This document shows positions 37,556 through 47,918 of a stretch of DNA of 64,000 bases, one piece after another. The DNA is from Actinomadura sp. 7K507 (lineage in GTDB: Bacteria; Actinomycetota; Actinomycetes; Streptosporangiales; Streptosporangiaceae), in the NCBI RefSeq assembly GCF_004348425.1, contig NZ_SMKK01000009.1, positions 1 through 64,000 of the forward strand, in the 5' to 3' direction. The position numbers and the translations under genes were made by a program. Under the pieces are notes generated by a model. It was given only the letters and a program-made list of their open reading frames with translations, had not been told where the DNA came from and made no database searches. Every line of letters begins with the position of its first letter. Positions within the stretch are counted from its first letter, which is position 1.

Positions 37556-38947
37556 TCAGCCGTCGAATCCGGTGGGTCCTGGGGCCCGGTTCGTGTCCCC
37601 GCGGGCCCCATCGTCCCGGCGTTCCGCACGTATCTCATGCCTGCCGATCCGGCCGTTCTCGCAGGCCAGTGCGGACGTGGCGAGGTAGAGCAGCCAGACC
37701 CGTGCCCGGCCGGGTCCGGCCAGCTCCGCGCACTCGCTCCAGTGCCGCTGGAGGCCCGCGGCCCAGGCGCGCAGCGTCCGCGCGTGGTGTTCGCGGAGCG
37801 CCTCCACGGCCCGCACTTCGAGGCCCGCGTCCTCCAGCTCGCCGGCGAGCACGCCGAGCGGCCGCGGCTCGCTCTCGTCCTGGAACAGGTAGCCGGTGGT
37901 GAACGTGCGCCGGTTCGGCCGGGGCCCGGGACGGCGCACCGGCTGCTGCAGGACGAGACGTCCGCCGGGTGCGAGCAGGTCGAACAGCCGGGACGCGGGA
38001 CGGTCGATGGGCGCCACGTCCGCCAGCCCGACGATCGCGTCATAGGGGCCGTCGCCCGCCTCGGGCAGGTCCCAGCCGCGTGCCTCGACATCGGCCCTCG
38101 CGCCGGCGGCAATGGCGCGTACGTGGTCGGCCTGCCCGGGGGTACGGGTCAGCCCGACGACCCGGGCGCCGTGCCGGACGGCGGCGTGCCGGGCGAACGC
38201 GCCCCACCCGCAGTTCAGGTCGAGGAGCCGGGCACCGGGGAACAGCCCGAGCTCCTCGGCGACGGCCTCGTGGGCGGCGGACTGGGCCCGGTCGAGGCCC
38301 GTGTCCATGCCCGTGTCCATGCCCGTGTCCAGGCCTGCGGCCCGGTCCCAGCGCCCGGTGCCGTGCGCCAGCCCGTCCCCGAACAGCCGGGCGAAGAACG
38401 CGGCGGGTTCCCGCATCGGCCCGGCGTGGCCGGGTTCCCCGCCGCCGCGCCGGCCGGGCGCCGACTCCTCGGGCGGCGCCTTCGGCTCGGGTCCGACGGC
38501 GCCGAGGGTGACGGCGGTGCGCACGATGTCGCGCTTGTCGTCGCCGCTCAGCCGGATCGGCCCGTCGCCGTCGCCCAGCACCCGCTGGACGGCTTCGAGC
38601 GCGGCGAAGACGTCCCCCTCGATGTCCAGCTCGCCGGCCACGTAGGCGCGGACGAAGCCCAGCTCGCCGGGCTTCCACAGCAGCCGCCGCAGCGCCCGCC
38701 GATGCCTGATGACGAACGCGGGAGCGGTGGCCGGGCCGATGGCGCTGCCGTCCCAGGCCCGGACCCGGATCGGCAGCTCGTCCGCGGCCTCGCGCCCCTC
38801 CGCCGGCATGAGCCTGGTGAGCAGCGGCGCCAGCCGCGACGCGACACCCGCCGCCCCGAGTTCCGCGGCCTCGGCGGCCGCCGCCGAGGCGGACGCCGCC
38901 GCCAGCTCCGCCCGCGCCTCGTTCCAGGTGGCGTCTCCGTCGTGCAT
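37556..38947 (-). CDS. Cyclopropane-fatty-acid-synthase-like SAM methyltransferase, 463 aa
   Basis: Its layout is that of CFA synthases: an N-terminal domain with AFVIRHRRALRRLLWKPGEL and FVRAYVAGELDIEGD (about residues 75-115), then a Rossmann methyltransferase domain with the SAM loop LLDLNCGWGAFARHAA (about 255). GYLFQDESEPRPLG and the late REHHARTLRAW are CFA-family landmarks. The two domains are joined by a Gly/Pro/Arg linker and a DTGMDTGMDTG repeat. It probably modifies membrane lipids. The SAM motif is slightly altered (NCGWG for GCGWG). ATG 38947 has GGAGG ten bases upstream. Confidence 0.82.
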   Translation of the reverse strand: MHDGDATWNEARAELAAASASAAAAEAAELGAAGVASRLAPLLTRLMPAEGREAADELPIRVRAWDGSAIGPATAPAFVIRHRRALRRLLWKPGELGFVRAYVAGELDIEGDVFAALEAVQRVLGDGDGPIRLSGDDKRDIVRTAVTLGAVGPEPKAPPEESAPGRRGGGEPGHAGPMREPAAFFARLFGDGLAHGTGRWDRAAGLDTGMDTGMDTGLDRAQSAAHEAVAEELGLFPGARLLDLNCGWGAFARHAAVRHGARVVGLTRTPGQADHVRAIAAGARADVEARGWDLPEAGDGPYDAIVGLADVAPIDRPASRLFDLLAPGGRLVLQQPVRRPGPRPNRRTFTTGYLFQDESEPRPLGVLAGELEDAGLEVRAVEALREHHARTLRAWAAGLQRHWSECAELAGPGRARVWLLYLATSALACENGRIGRHEIRAERRDDGARGDTNRAPGPTGFDG

Positions 38948-39033
38948 GGTCAGGGCGCCTCCTCGGTGACGATGCCGGCGGGCGGGACCCGGCCGGGCCA
39001 TCCCCCGCCGGACGCCGTCAGCCGGTCATGCGT

Positions 39034-40395
39034 TCATACGTCCTCGCGCCGGCCGGCCGCGAGCTCGAACTCGAAGCGGGGCGACTCCAGCTCGCCGAGC
39101 GAGACGATCTCGCGCCGGAAGAAGGAGGCGAGCGTCCAGTCCATGGTGATCCGGAACTTGCGGTTGACGGTCGGCATCCGAGACAGATGGTAGGTGCGGT
39201 GCATGAACCAGGCGGGGAACCCGCGCAGCTTGATCCCGTAAACGTTCGCGACGCCTTTGTGCAGGCCAAGGCTCGCCACCGAGCCGACGTAGGCGTGCAC
39301 GTACTGCTTGCGGGGCTTCCCGTGCAGATCCGCCACGATGTTGTCACCGAGGCGCCTGGCTTGCCTGACCGCGTGCTGGGCGTTGGGCGCGGTGAAGTCG
39401 CCGGTGTCGGTGAGGTCGGGGACGGCCGCGTTGTCCCCCGCCGAGTAGACGTGCTCCAGCCCCTCGACGGTCAGCTCGGCGGTCGCCTTGAGGCGCCCCT
39501 TGTCGTCCAGCGGCAGGTCGCTGTCGCCGAGGACCGGGTGGGGCTTCACCCCGGCCGTCCACACCAGCGTCCCGGCGTCGAACTCGTCTCCGTCGCTCAG
39601 CACGATGTGCCGCTTCTCCGCGGACTTCAGCAGCGTCTCCATCTTGACCTCGATTCCGCGGCGGCGCAGCGCCTCGGCGCTCCGCTGGCCCATCTCGGGC
39701 CCCACCTCGGGCAGGATCCGGTCGGTCGCCTCGACCATCACCCACCGCATCTCGCCCGGGTCGATGGTCGGATACCACTTGCAGGCGTCCCGCGACATGT
39801 CCTCCAGCTCGGCCATCGCCTCGACGCCCGCGAACCCGGCGCCGACGAACACGAACGTCAGCGCCCGCTTCCTGATCTCCTCGTCGCCCGCGTTGGACGC
39901 GGCGATGTCGAGCTGGTGCAGGACGTGGTTGCGCAGGAAGATGGCCTCTTCGACGGTCTTGAAGCCGATCCCGCATTCGGCGAGGCCGGGGATCGGCAGC
40001 GTCCGCGAGATGGAGCCGAGGGCGACCACGAGCATGTCGTAGTCGACGTCCCGCTCCGGGACGCCGGCCGTCTTCGTTCCGGCGGGACGAAGCCTGACCC
40101 GCTTGGCGGCGTGGTCGATCCGCGTCACGTACCCGTTGACGACGCGGCACCGCTTGAGCACCTTCCGCAGCGGCGCCACGACGTGCCGGGGCTCCAGGTT
40201 CCCGGCCGCGGCCTCCGGGAGGAACGGCTGGTAGGTCATGTAGGACTGGGGGTCGATGACGGTGACGGCGACCTCACCTCGCCGCAGCTCACCGCGCAAC
40301 TTCTTCTGGAGGCGGAGCGCCGTGTACATGCCGACGTACCCGCCGCCGATGATCAGGATCTGCTTCGCGGAGCCCGCGGTGCGATCGGAAGCCAT
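39034..40395 (-). CDS. ndh: Type II NADH dehydrogenase, 453 aa
   Basis: Single-subunit, non-proton-pumping NADH:quinone oxidoreductase at the inner membrane face. The FAD fold is IIGGGYVGMYTALRL, the NADH fold VFVGAGFAGVEAMAEL and the quinone-side motif APNAQHAVRQARRL. The Asp of YSAGDNAAVPDL is also typical. The C-terminal TYHLSRMPTVNRKFRITMDW is the amphipathic membrane-binding part. ATG 40395 has no ribosome-binding site, and TATCGC lies six bases upstream, so a leaderless mRNA is possible. It lies 86 bases upstream of the CFA-like gene on the same strand and is divergent from the DUF4232 gene. Confidence 0.92.
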   Translation of the reverse strand: MASDRTAGSAKQILIIGGGYVGMYTALRLQKKLRGELRRGEVAVTVIDPQSYMTYQPFLPEAAAGNLEPRHVVAPLRKVLKRCRVVNGYVTRIDHAAKRVRLRPAGTKTAGVPERDVDYDMLVVALGSISRTLPIPGLAECGIGFKTVEEAIFLRNHVLHQLDIAASNAGDEEIRKRALTFVFVGAGFAGVEAMAELEDMSRDACKWYPTIDPGEMRWVMVEATDRILPEVGPEMGQRSAEALRRRGIEVKMETLLKSAEKRHIVLSDGDEFDAGTLVWTAGVKPHPVLGDSDLPLDDKGRLKATAELTVEGLEHVYSAGDNAAVPDLTDTGDFTAPNAQHAVRQARRLGDNIVADLHGKPRKQYVHAYVGSVASLGLHKGVANVYGIKLRGFPAWFMHRTYHLSRMPTVNRKFRITMDWTLASFFRREIVSLGELESPRFEFELAAGRREDV

Positions 40396-40628
40396 GGCGG
40401 AGCGATACCCGGATCCACGGCGTGCTCACCACTTCGCCCGATTCGTGAACTTCATAACTCCGTCCGGCATCTCACCCGATGTATCACCAGAAGGACGGCG
40501 GGACAGGGCCGGACGGGGGCGTCAAGCGGCCATGGGCGGCCGGACCGGCAGGGGGAAGCCGGCCCGGTAGCCGGGTCGCTCGGCCAGGCCCTGTCCCGCC
40601 GTTTCCTGGTTCACGGGGAAGGGCGAGG

Positions 40629-41399
40629 ATGGGGAAGACTCGTATGCCGAAAATCATCTGGGGGACGCTGGCCGCGGCCGCCGTCACCGTCGCACTCGCG
40701 GGTTGCGGCTCCAGCACGAACGCGGGCCCGGTCGCGGCCGGCGGCTCGACCGCACCGGGCGGCCCGGCAACGGCCGAAGCCCCCGGCTCGGGCACCGGGG
40801 CGGGCACCCCCGGAAAGGGAACGCCCGCCGGCGGCTCACCGAGCACCGGGACCGGGACCGGAACGGGATCGGGCACCGGAACGGGCGACGGAAGCGGCAC
40901 GGGGGCCGCGACCGGGACCGGAACGGGAACCGAGACCGGCGACGCACCCGGGGGCGGGCTCGGCGGCGACGGCGCCGGCGACTCGCCGCGCTGCACCAGC
41001 CAGATGCTCGGCGCGAGCCTCACCAGCAGCTACGCCGTGGAGACCAACCGCTACGTGACGCTCGTCCTGACCAACACGTCCGACAGGTCCTGCACGGTCC
41101 GCGGCTGGTCCGGCCTCCAGCTGGTCAACGCGGCCGGACTCGTCCACACCGACGTCCTGCGCCACGGCACGCCCCGGACGGTCGCGCTTCCCAGCGGCGG
41201 CCGCGCCTACGAGCGGCTGTACTGGACCTCCGAGCTGGCCGGCGACGAGACCGTCCCGTGCCAGCCCAGCGCGAACGCCCTGAAGGTGGTCCCGCCGAAC
41301 CAGACGCGGCAGCTCGAAGCGCCGTGGAGCTACGGCCCGGTCTGCCGGCACGGCAGGATCTCGCTCACTCCGCTGTCGGCGAGCCCGACGGGCGGCTAG
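40629..41399 (+). CDS. DUF4232 lipoprotein, 256 aa
   Basis: The lipoprotein signal ends at the lipobox ALAGC. A long Gly/Thr/Ser/Pro linker (about 30-115, strings of GTGTG) spans the wall, followed by a DUF4232 domain (about 120-256): [34 protein letters not shown], and later Cys in [13 protein letters not shown] and [12 protein letters not shown]. Four Cys probably form disulfides outside the cell. Such domains are common in actinobacterial envelope lipoproteins of unknown role. ATG 40629 and ATG 40644 both have purine-rich boxes. The TAG stop is embedded in a CTAG shared with the convergent gene. Confidence 0.82.
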   Translation: MGKTRMPKIIWGTLAAAAVTVALAGCGSSTNAGPVAAGGSTAPGGPATAEAPGSGTGAGTPGKGTPAGGSPSTGTGTGTGSGTGTGDGSGTGAATGTGTGTETGDAPGGGLGGDGAGDSPRCTSQMLGASLTSSYAVETNRYVTLVLTNTSDRSCTVRGWSGLQLVNAAGLVHTDVLRHGTPRTVALPSGGRAYERLYWTSELAGDETVPCQPSANALKVVPPNQTRQLEAPWSYGPVCRHGRISLTPLSASPTGG

Positions 41400-42217
41400 C
41401 GGTGATCGCGGGCGCGGGTGAAGACGGCGTCCAGCATGTCCTCGGTGACGCGGCCGGTGAAGGTGTTCTGCTGGCTGGGGTGGTAGCACCCCAGCATCAG
41501 CACCGGGTCGCGCCGCGCCACCGAAGGCGGCGGGACCAGCTCCACCTCGGCGCCGTGACCGAACTTCGGCCGGGGACGCGGCACCCCGTACCCGGCCTGC
41601 TTCAGCGCCGGCCACGCGGCCTGCCAGGCGAACCCGCCGAGGCACACGACGCAGCGGACGCCCGGCGCGACCAGCGCGACCTCGCGGGCCAGCCACGGCA
41701 GGCAGGTCGTGCGCTCGATGGGGGCCGGCTTGTTGTCGGGCGGGGCGCAGCGGACGGCCGCCGCCATCCGCGCGCCGATCAGCCGCTGCCCGTCGCCCGC
41801 GTGGACGCTGGTCGGCTGCGCGGCGAGCCCCACCCGGTACAGCGAGGCGAACAGCCAGTCGCCCGAGCGGTCCCCGGTGAAGATCCGCCCGGTGCGGTTG
41901 CCGCCGTGCGCGGCCGGGGCGAGGCCGACGATCAGGATCCGCGGCTCCGGGTCGCCCCAGCCGGCGATGGGGCGTCCCCAGTACTCCTCGTCCGCGAACG
42001 CCCGGCGGCGCTGGACGGCGACCTTCTCCCTCCACTCCACCAGGCGGTCGCAGGCGCGGCACACCGACTGCCGGGCGCACAGCTCGTCCAGGTCCGGCGC
42101 CTCGGCGGCCAGGTCGATGACGTCGCCGGTGCCGTGGGCGACGGGAGTGCCCGGACCGGCGGGGTCGTACGGCCACCCGGATCCGGGCGGCACGAACGGG
42201 GCGTTGGCGGTCGGCAT
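41396..42217 (-). CDS. Type-5 uracil-DNA glycosylase (UdgB), 273 aa
   Basis: DNA-repair glycosylase removing uracil and related bases. Motif A is [14 protein letters not shown] and motif B is [14 protein letters not shown], both diagnostic of the UdgB group. Cys residues near the N-terminus ([12 protein letters not shown]) and in YHP/CLP regions should bind an iron-sulfur cluster. Lack of a polar Asn/Asp in motif A after GLAP is a family trait. ATG 42217 has GGTGG just upstream. The stop codon overlaps the DUF4232 stop tail-to-tail. It is divergent from the DUF2510 gene across 146 bases. Confidence 0.92.
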   Translation of the reverse strand: MPTANAPFVPPGSGWPYDPAGPGTPVAHGTGDVIDLAAEAPDLDELCARQSVCRACDRLVEWREKVAVQRRRAFADEEYWGRPIAGWGDPEPRILIVGLAPAAHGGNRTGRIFTGDRSGDWLFASLYRVGLAAQPTSVHAGDGQRLIGARMAAAVRCAPPDNKPAPIERTTCLPWLAREVALVAPGVRCVVCLGGFAWQAAWPALKQAGYGVPRPRPKFGHGAEVELVPPPSVARRDPVLMLGCYHPSQQNTFTGRVTEDMLDAVFTRARDHR

Positions 42218-42363
42218 ACCACCGATCGTCGCACGCCACAGGCGGTGGCCGGGTTCCGCCCATATCTCTTCAGAAGCCGCCCTGATCGGTACGATGCGTT
42301 CGCCGGTCGGGGAGGCGGGTGTCCGGCACGCCGTGGGCTGTGTGGGCTGAGCGGAGGCAGGCA

Positions 42364-43140
42364 GTGTCGCAACCGGGCTGGTATCCGGATCCCTACGGCA
42401 CGGGCAGCCTGCGCTGGTGGGACGGCCGGACCTGGACGGATCGGCTCAATCCGGAGCCGTCCCGCCCGCCGCGGGTGCGGCTCCCCCAGCCTGAGCAGCG
42501 AGGCCCCGAGGAGCAGGCCCAGTGGACGGCCTACGCGGCCCCGCAGGTCCAGCAGACCAGCTGGGGCGTCCGGCCCGCCGTCCAGCCGCTGGACGTGAAC
42601 GTCCGCGGCCTCCACCTGCACGCCGACGACCAGATCGTGGCGTACGGGGACTCCTCGCTCGCCTGGCCGTACGTGGAGTGGGTGGCGTACTGGGCCGCGG
42701 AGCGTCCGGCCGGATATGGCCAGATCCCCGGCACCCAGTGGATCTTCCAGGCGGGCCGGTTCCCCTTCCACGGCGGCCCCCGCGTCGAGGTGGTCATCGA
42801 GTCCGGCGCGATCGCGTCCGGGCGCGGCGAGCCGGAGCAGGTGTGGGGGCGGCTGATCCAGCTGTGCCAGGAGCACGCCGAGCGGCGGCTGGTGGCGGAG
42901 CTGGCCGGACGGGTCCGGGCGGGCGAGTCGATCGACGTGGCGCAGGGGCTGACCGTCCATCCCGGCGGCGTCCGCGGCAACCGCGTGTCGCTGAGCTGGT
43001 CGGCGATCTCCGGCGCGACGGTCGACAGCGGCCGGGTGTGGATCCAGCAGTCCAGCAGCAGCTCGCCGATCCTCTACGTCCCGCAGCAGAACCCGAACGC
43101 GATCCTGATCCCGGCCCTGCTGGCGCACCTCAAGCAGTGA
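42364..43140 (+). CDS. DUF2510 domain protein, 258 aa
   Basis: Starts with the short DUF2510 motif, [20 protein letters not shown], the Trp-rich element found at the N-terminus of many actinobacterial proteins. The rest (about 60-258) is a cytoplasmic-looking alpha/beta domain with no membrane segment: [28 protein letters not shown] and [16 protein letters not shown] (landmarks abbreviated). It ends at [17 protein letters not shown] residues. No known enzyme motif is present. GTG 42364 has GGAGG six bases upstream. It converges with ppx. Confidence 0.75.
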   Translation: MSQPGWYPDPYGTGSLRWWDGRTWTDRLNPEPSRPPRVRLPQPEQRGPEEQAQWTAYAAPQVQQTSWGVRPAVQPLDVNVRGLHLHADDQIVAYGDSSLAWPYVEWVAYWAAERPAGYGQIPGTQWIFQAGRFPFHGGPRVEVVIESGAIASGRGEPEQVWGRLIQLCQEHAERRLVAELAGRVRAGESIDVAQGLTVHPGGVRGNRVSLSWSAISGATVDSGRVWIQQSSSSSPILYVPQQNPNAILIPALLAHLKQ

Positions 43141-43188
43141 GCGTCGCCCCGGACGAACCGGGCGGCAGAATCAGTACCGGCGACCGGG

Positions 43189-44139
43189 TCACACCAGGGA
43201 CCAGGCGATGCCGTCCAGGATGTCGTGCTCGCTGACGACGACCGCGCCGAACCCGTACTCCCGCATGATGCGGTCCAGGATCAGCGCGCCCGCGCCGATC
43301 ACGTCGACCCGGCCCGGGTGCATCACGCCGAACTCGGCGCGCTCGGCGCGGGTGGCGTGCAGGATGCGCCGCGTCACCTCGTGGACCTGGGTGGCGGTGA
43401 TCCTCGACAGGTGGATGCGGGACGCGTCGTACTCCGGCAGGTCGAGCGCGATCCCGGCGACCGTGGTCACCGACCCGGCCAGGCCGACGAGCGTGCGCGC
43501 CTCGTCCACCGGCACGGTCTCCCGGACGGCGGCGAGGGCCGCGTCGATGTCGGCGACCGCGCCCGTGATCTGCACCGGCGACGGCGGGTCGCCGTCCTTG
43601 AGGTGCCGTTCGGTCATCCGGACGCAGCCGATGTCGATCGAGCGCGCGGCGTCGGCCGACGAGCTGCCGAGCACGAACTCGGTGGAGCCGCCGCCGATGT
43701 CGACCACCAGGTAGGGGCGGGCCGGGCGCAGCGCGGCCAGTTCCCGGGTGGCGCCGAGGAACGACAGCTCGGCCTCCTCGTCCCCGCTGATCACCTCGGG
43801 CACGACGCCGAAGATGTCGACGACGCCGCTGACGAAATCGGCCCGGTTCGCGGCGTCGCGGGTCGCGCTCGTCGCCACGACCCTCGTCTTGACGGGCCCG
43901 TGGCCCGCCCGCTCCCCGTTCCGCTCGATCAGCTCCGCGTACCCGCGCATCGCGGTGAAGGTGCGCTCCAGCGCGGCGGGCGACAGCCGCCCGGTCTCGT
44001 CGACGCCCTCCCCGAGCCGGACGATCTCCATCCGGCGCTCGACGTCGGTCAGCGCCCCGCCGCTCTCGCCCGGGGCGATGTCGGCGATCAGGAGGCGGAC
44101 GGAGTTGGTCCCGCAGTCGATGGCCGCTACCCGCGTCAC
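43189..44139 (-). CDS. ppx: Ppx/GppA-family exopolyphosphatase, 316 aa
   Basis: Actin-like phosphatase acting on polyphosphate and/or pppGpp. The N-terminal loop is AIDCGTNSVRLLIAD, the second phosphate loop VVDIGGGSTEFVLG, and AATSATRDAANR-type residues (VVATSATRDA) complete the site. It is the short, single-module actinobacterial form without the C-terminal HD domain. GTG 44139 overlaps the DUF501 stop (GTGA) and has GGGGAGG four bases upstream. It is last gene of the eno-ftsB-DUF501-ppx operon. Confidence 0.92.
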   Translation of the reverse strand: MTRVAAIDCGTNSVRLLIADIAPGESGGALTDVERRMEIVRLGEGVDETGRLSPAALERTFTAMRGYAELIERNGERAGHGPVKTRVVATSATRDAANRADFVSGVVDIFGVVPEVISGDEEAELSFLGATRELAALRPARPYLVVDIGGGSTEFVLGSSSADAARSIDIGCVRMTERHLKDGDPPSPVQITGAVADIDAALAAVRETVPVDEARTLVGLAGSVTTVAGIALDLPEYDASRIHLSRITATQVHEVTRRILHATRAERAEFGVMHPGRVDVIGAGALILDRIMREYGFGAVVVSEHDILDGIAWSLV

Positions 44140-44735
44140 CGGGCCTCCCCCGCACCGTCATCGGCACCGGCGCCGGGCTCGTCCGCCTCGGCGTCCGGTT
44201 GGACGCAGGGACCGGAGCGCCACCACTCGGGGAGCGCCTCCAGGCCCTCCCGCCCGAACGGGTTGGCGCCGGGCACGGCCAGCTCGTGGGCGATGAGGGC
44301 GTGCAGGCACTTGACGCGCTCCGGCATGCCGCCCGCGCTCTGCATGCCGCCGGGCAGCGGCTCGATGCCGTCCGCGCGGGCCGCCTCGTCGCGCCGGCGC
44401 AGGTAGTCCTCGTGGGCCGCGGTGTACTCGGCCTTCAGCCTCGGGTCGGCGGCGAGCCGGTCCTGCATCTCGCGCATGATGCCGCTCCCCTCCAGGGTCC
44501 CGATGGCCGAGGCGGCCTTCGGGCAGGTCAGATAGAACAGCGTCGGAAAGGGCGTACCGTCCGGCAGCCTCGGGGCCGTCTCGATCACGGCGGGCAGCCC
44601 GCACGGGCAGCGGCTCGCCACCCCGCGCACGCCGCGCGGCTCGCGTCCCAGCTGAGCCGCGACCGCGGCCCGGTCACCGGCCGCGACCGCGGCGTCGTCA
44701 TCAGCCGCGACCGCGGCGTTGTCGCCTGCTTCCAT
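44136..44735 (-). CDS. DUF501 protein, 199 aa
   Basis: Conserved actinobacterial DUF501 protein: VASRCPCGLPAVIETAP, then TLFYLTCPKAASAIGTLEGSG, later MPERVKCLHALIAHELAVPGANPFG. The two Cys clusters (CPCG and a Cys-Pro) and His suggest metal or redox binding, unproven. A ~30-residue Asp/Ala-rich leader precedes the domain. ATG 44735 is my choice. GTG codons just upstream are possible, and the frame is open further into the ftsB end. It always travels with ftsB and ppx in this phylum as I recall; function unknown. Confidence 0.85.
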   Translation of the reverse strand: MEAGDNAAVAADDDAAVAAGDRAAVAAQLGREPRGVRGVASRCPCGLPAVIETAPRLPDGTPFPTLFYLTCPKAASAIGTLEGSGIMREMQDRLAADPRLKAEYTAAHEDYLRRRDEAARADGIEPLPGGMQSAGGMPERVKCLHALIAHELAVPGANPFGREGLEALPEWWRSGPCVQPDAEADEPGAGADDGAGEAR

Positions 44736-44845
44736 CACCCGTGTCCCCACCCGCGGATCTCGCGTCCGGTCCCTCCCACCGGACGCGTCCGGCCCTCCTC
44801 GTCGGCCCGTCTCCTCGGCACCGTCCCGCCGAGCCACGGAACGGA

Positions 44846-45315
44846 TCAGCGTGGCCGGTCGGCCGCCTCCACCGACCGCCACAGCGTCTCGTACCACGGC
44901 GGCCTGCTCGTCGGACCGCCCTTGTTGGCCTGTCGGCCGCCTTCTCCGCCGCCGTCCAGCACGATGTAGCACTTTACGTCAGGACGGCAGTAATGAAGTC
45001 TTCGCGTCGCCTCACGCTCAATGTACGACTTATCCCCCAACTGCTGCTTGCGTTGGGCCAGAATCTCCACCTGCCGGCGGGCCGCCGCCTCCTTCTGCCG
45101 GAGGTCGGCGATCTCCTGGCGCTGGGCGATGTACTCCCGGACCGGATAGGCCAGGCTCAGCGCGATCGCGCACACCACCACGGCCAGGATGGCCGCGCGG
45201 CTGGTCAGCGCCGGGTTGCCGCGGCGCTGACCACCCCCGCCGTCGTCGCCGTGGTCGTCGTGGTGGTCGTCGTCGGGCCCGCCTCCGCGATCCGCCCGGT
45301 CCTCGCCCCGCGCCA

Positions 45316-45316
<1 letters not shown>
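44846..45316 (-). CDS. ftsB: FtsB/DivIC-like septum formation protein, 156 aa
   Basis: Bitopic cell-division protein of the FtsB/DivIC group that joins the FtsQ-FtsL complex. The layout is an acidic His/Asp/Gly-rich cytoplasmic tail (1-38), TM segment LTSRAAILAVVVCAIALSLAY, then a coiled coil (QRQEIADLRQKEAAARRQVEI) and the conserved YIEREATRRLHYCRPD. The ATG overlaps the enolase stop by one base (TGATG), so it is translationally coupled. The start is fixed by that overlap. The C-terminal Gly-rich tail is variable in the family. Confidence 0.9.
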
Positions 45317-46659
<1,343 letters not shown>

Positions 46660-46757
46660 TCACCGAGCCTATCCCGCACCGCCCCGGGGCCGCCCAACTG
46701 GCACGCCGTTCTCCCGGAACGGCCGCGAATCACCCGGTTCGACCGGCCGAGGGCGCC

Positions 46758-46798
46758 TTGACGTTGAACCATACATTGTCTACTAATTAAGTATACAA
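46758..46798 (+). promoter_or_regulatory. TauE/SafE promoter with overlapping near-palindrome
   Basis: TTGACG (46758-46763), 17-base spacer, TACTAA (46781-46786) is one of the best sigma-70-type promoters in the window. TTGTCTAC (46776-46783), seven bases, GTATACAA (46791-46798) is a near-perfect inverted repeat (one mismatch) covering the -10 and transcription start. It resembles GntR-family operators of the TTGTATAC type. Confidence 0.6.
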
Positions 46799-46835
46799 AC
46801 CGTATTTATCGGAAATCCTCCCTGGTGGTGCACCC

Positions 46836-47774
46836 GTGCGAAAACTCGTCCTGCTCGCCCTGGTCGGTCTGGGCGCCCAACTCGTCGACGGGAGCCTGGG
46901 CATGGCCTACGGCGTCACGTCGACGACACTGCTGCTCGCCATCGGCACCAACCCGGCCGCCGCCTCGGCCACCGTGCACCTCGCCGAGATCGGGACCACA
47001 CTGGTGTCGGGCGCGTCGCACTGGAAGTTCGGCAACGTCGACTGGCGCGTCGTCGCCAAGATCGGCATCCCCGGCGCCGCCGGGGCGTTCGCCGGCGCCA
47101 CGTTCCTGTCCGGGCTCTCCACCGAAACCGCCGAGCCGGTGATGTCGGTCATCCTGCTCACGCTGGGGACCTACATCCTGGTCCGCTTCACCGTCCGGGG
47201 GATCCGCACGGACCGGCTCGGCAAGCCGCTCCGCAAGCGGTTCCTCGGCCCGCTCGGCCTGGTGGCCGGCTTCGTCGACTCCACCGGCGGCGGCGGGTGG
47301 GGGCCCGTCGGCACCCCGGCGATCCTGGCCAGCGGGCGGCTGGAGCCCCGCAAGACGATCGGATCGATCGACACCAGCGAGTTCCTCGTCTCCGTGGCCG
47401 CCAGCGCCGGCTTCCTGATCGGCATCGGCTCCGAGGGCATCGACTTCACCTGGGTGGCCGCGCTGCTGATCGGCGGAGTGATCGCGGCCCCGATCGCCGC
47501 GTGGCTGGTCCGGCACATTCCACCGCGCGTCCTGGGCAGCGCGGTCGGCGGGATCATCATCATCACCAACGCCCGGACCCTGCTGCGCGGCGACTGGATC
47601 GACGCCTCGGACGGCGTCCGGTGGGTCTTCTACGCCGCCATCTACGCGCTGTGGGCGGCGGCGCTGGGCCATTCCATCCGCCGGCACCTGGCCGAACGCG
47701 ACCCCGAGCCCGCCGCCGCTGAGGGGGACGTGCCGCCCGAGCCCGACAAGGCCGCCGCCCCGTCCGCCACCTGA
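46836..47774 (+). CDS. TauE/SafE-family permease, 312 aa
   Basis: Membrane protein with about eight segments in two similar halves, the form of TauE/SafE (sulfite, sulfoacetate or taurine-related anion exporters). The family Gly-rich entry motif is GAQLVDGSLGMAYGVTSTT, with the counterpart VAGFVDSTGGGGWGPVGTPA in the second half. The substrate is uncertain. The charged Pro/Glu tail is cytoplasmic. GTG 46836 has GGTGG about seven bases upstream. It has its own regulated promoter and is 144 bases from the histidine kinase on the same strand. Confidence 0.87.
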   Translation: MRKLVLLALVGLGAQLVDGSLGMAYGVTSTTLLLAIGTNPAAASATVHLAEIGTTLVSGASHWKFGNVDWRVVAKIGIPGAAGAFAGATFLSGLSTETAEPVMSVILLTLGTYILVRFTVRGIRTDRLGKPLRKRFLGPLGLVAGFVDSTGGGGWGPVGTPAILASGRLEPRKTIGSIDTSEFLVSVAASAGFLIGIGSEGIDFTWVAALLIGGVIAAPIAAWLVRHIPPRVLGSAVGGIIIITNARTLLRGDWIDASDGVRWVFYAAIYALWAAALGHSIRRHLAERDPEPAAAEGDVPPEPDKAAAPSAT

Positions 47775-47918
47775 ACGATCTTTTACCCGCCGACCACGGT
47801 CGCGTTTGCCCCGTTCAGGCAAGAAATCCCGGGTACTCGCACATGCGTACCCCGGGAGGTCGTCATTGGTGTCCGGCCCCGGCCGTCCGCGGGCCTGAAC
47901 CGCTGGATCTGGCGGGCC

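Noticed and set aside
40840-40960. GC-rich repeats as a possible regulatory structure
   Set aside because: They encode the Gly-Thr linker of the DUF4232 lipoprotein and vary at third positions as coding sequence does.
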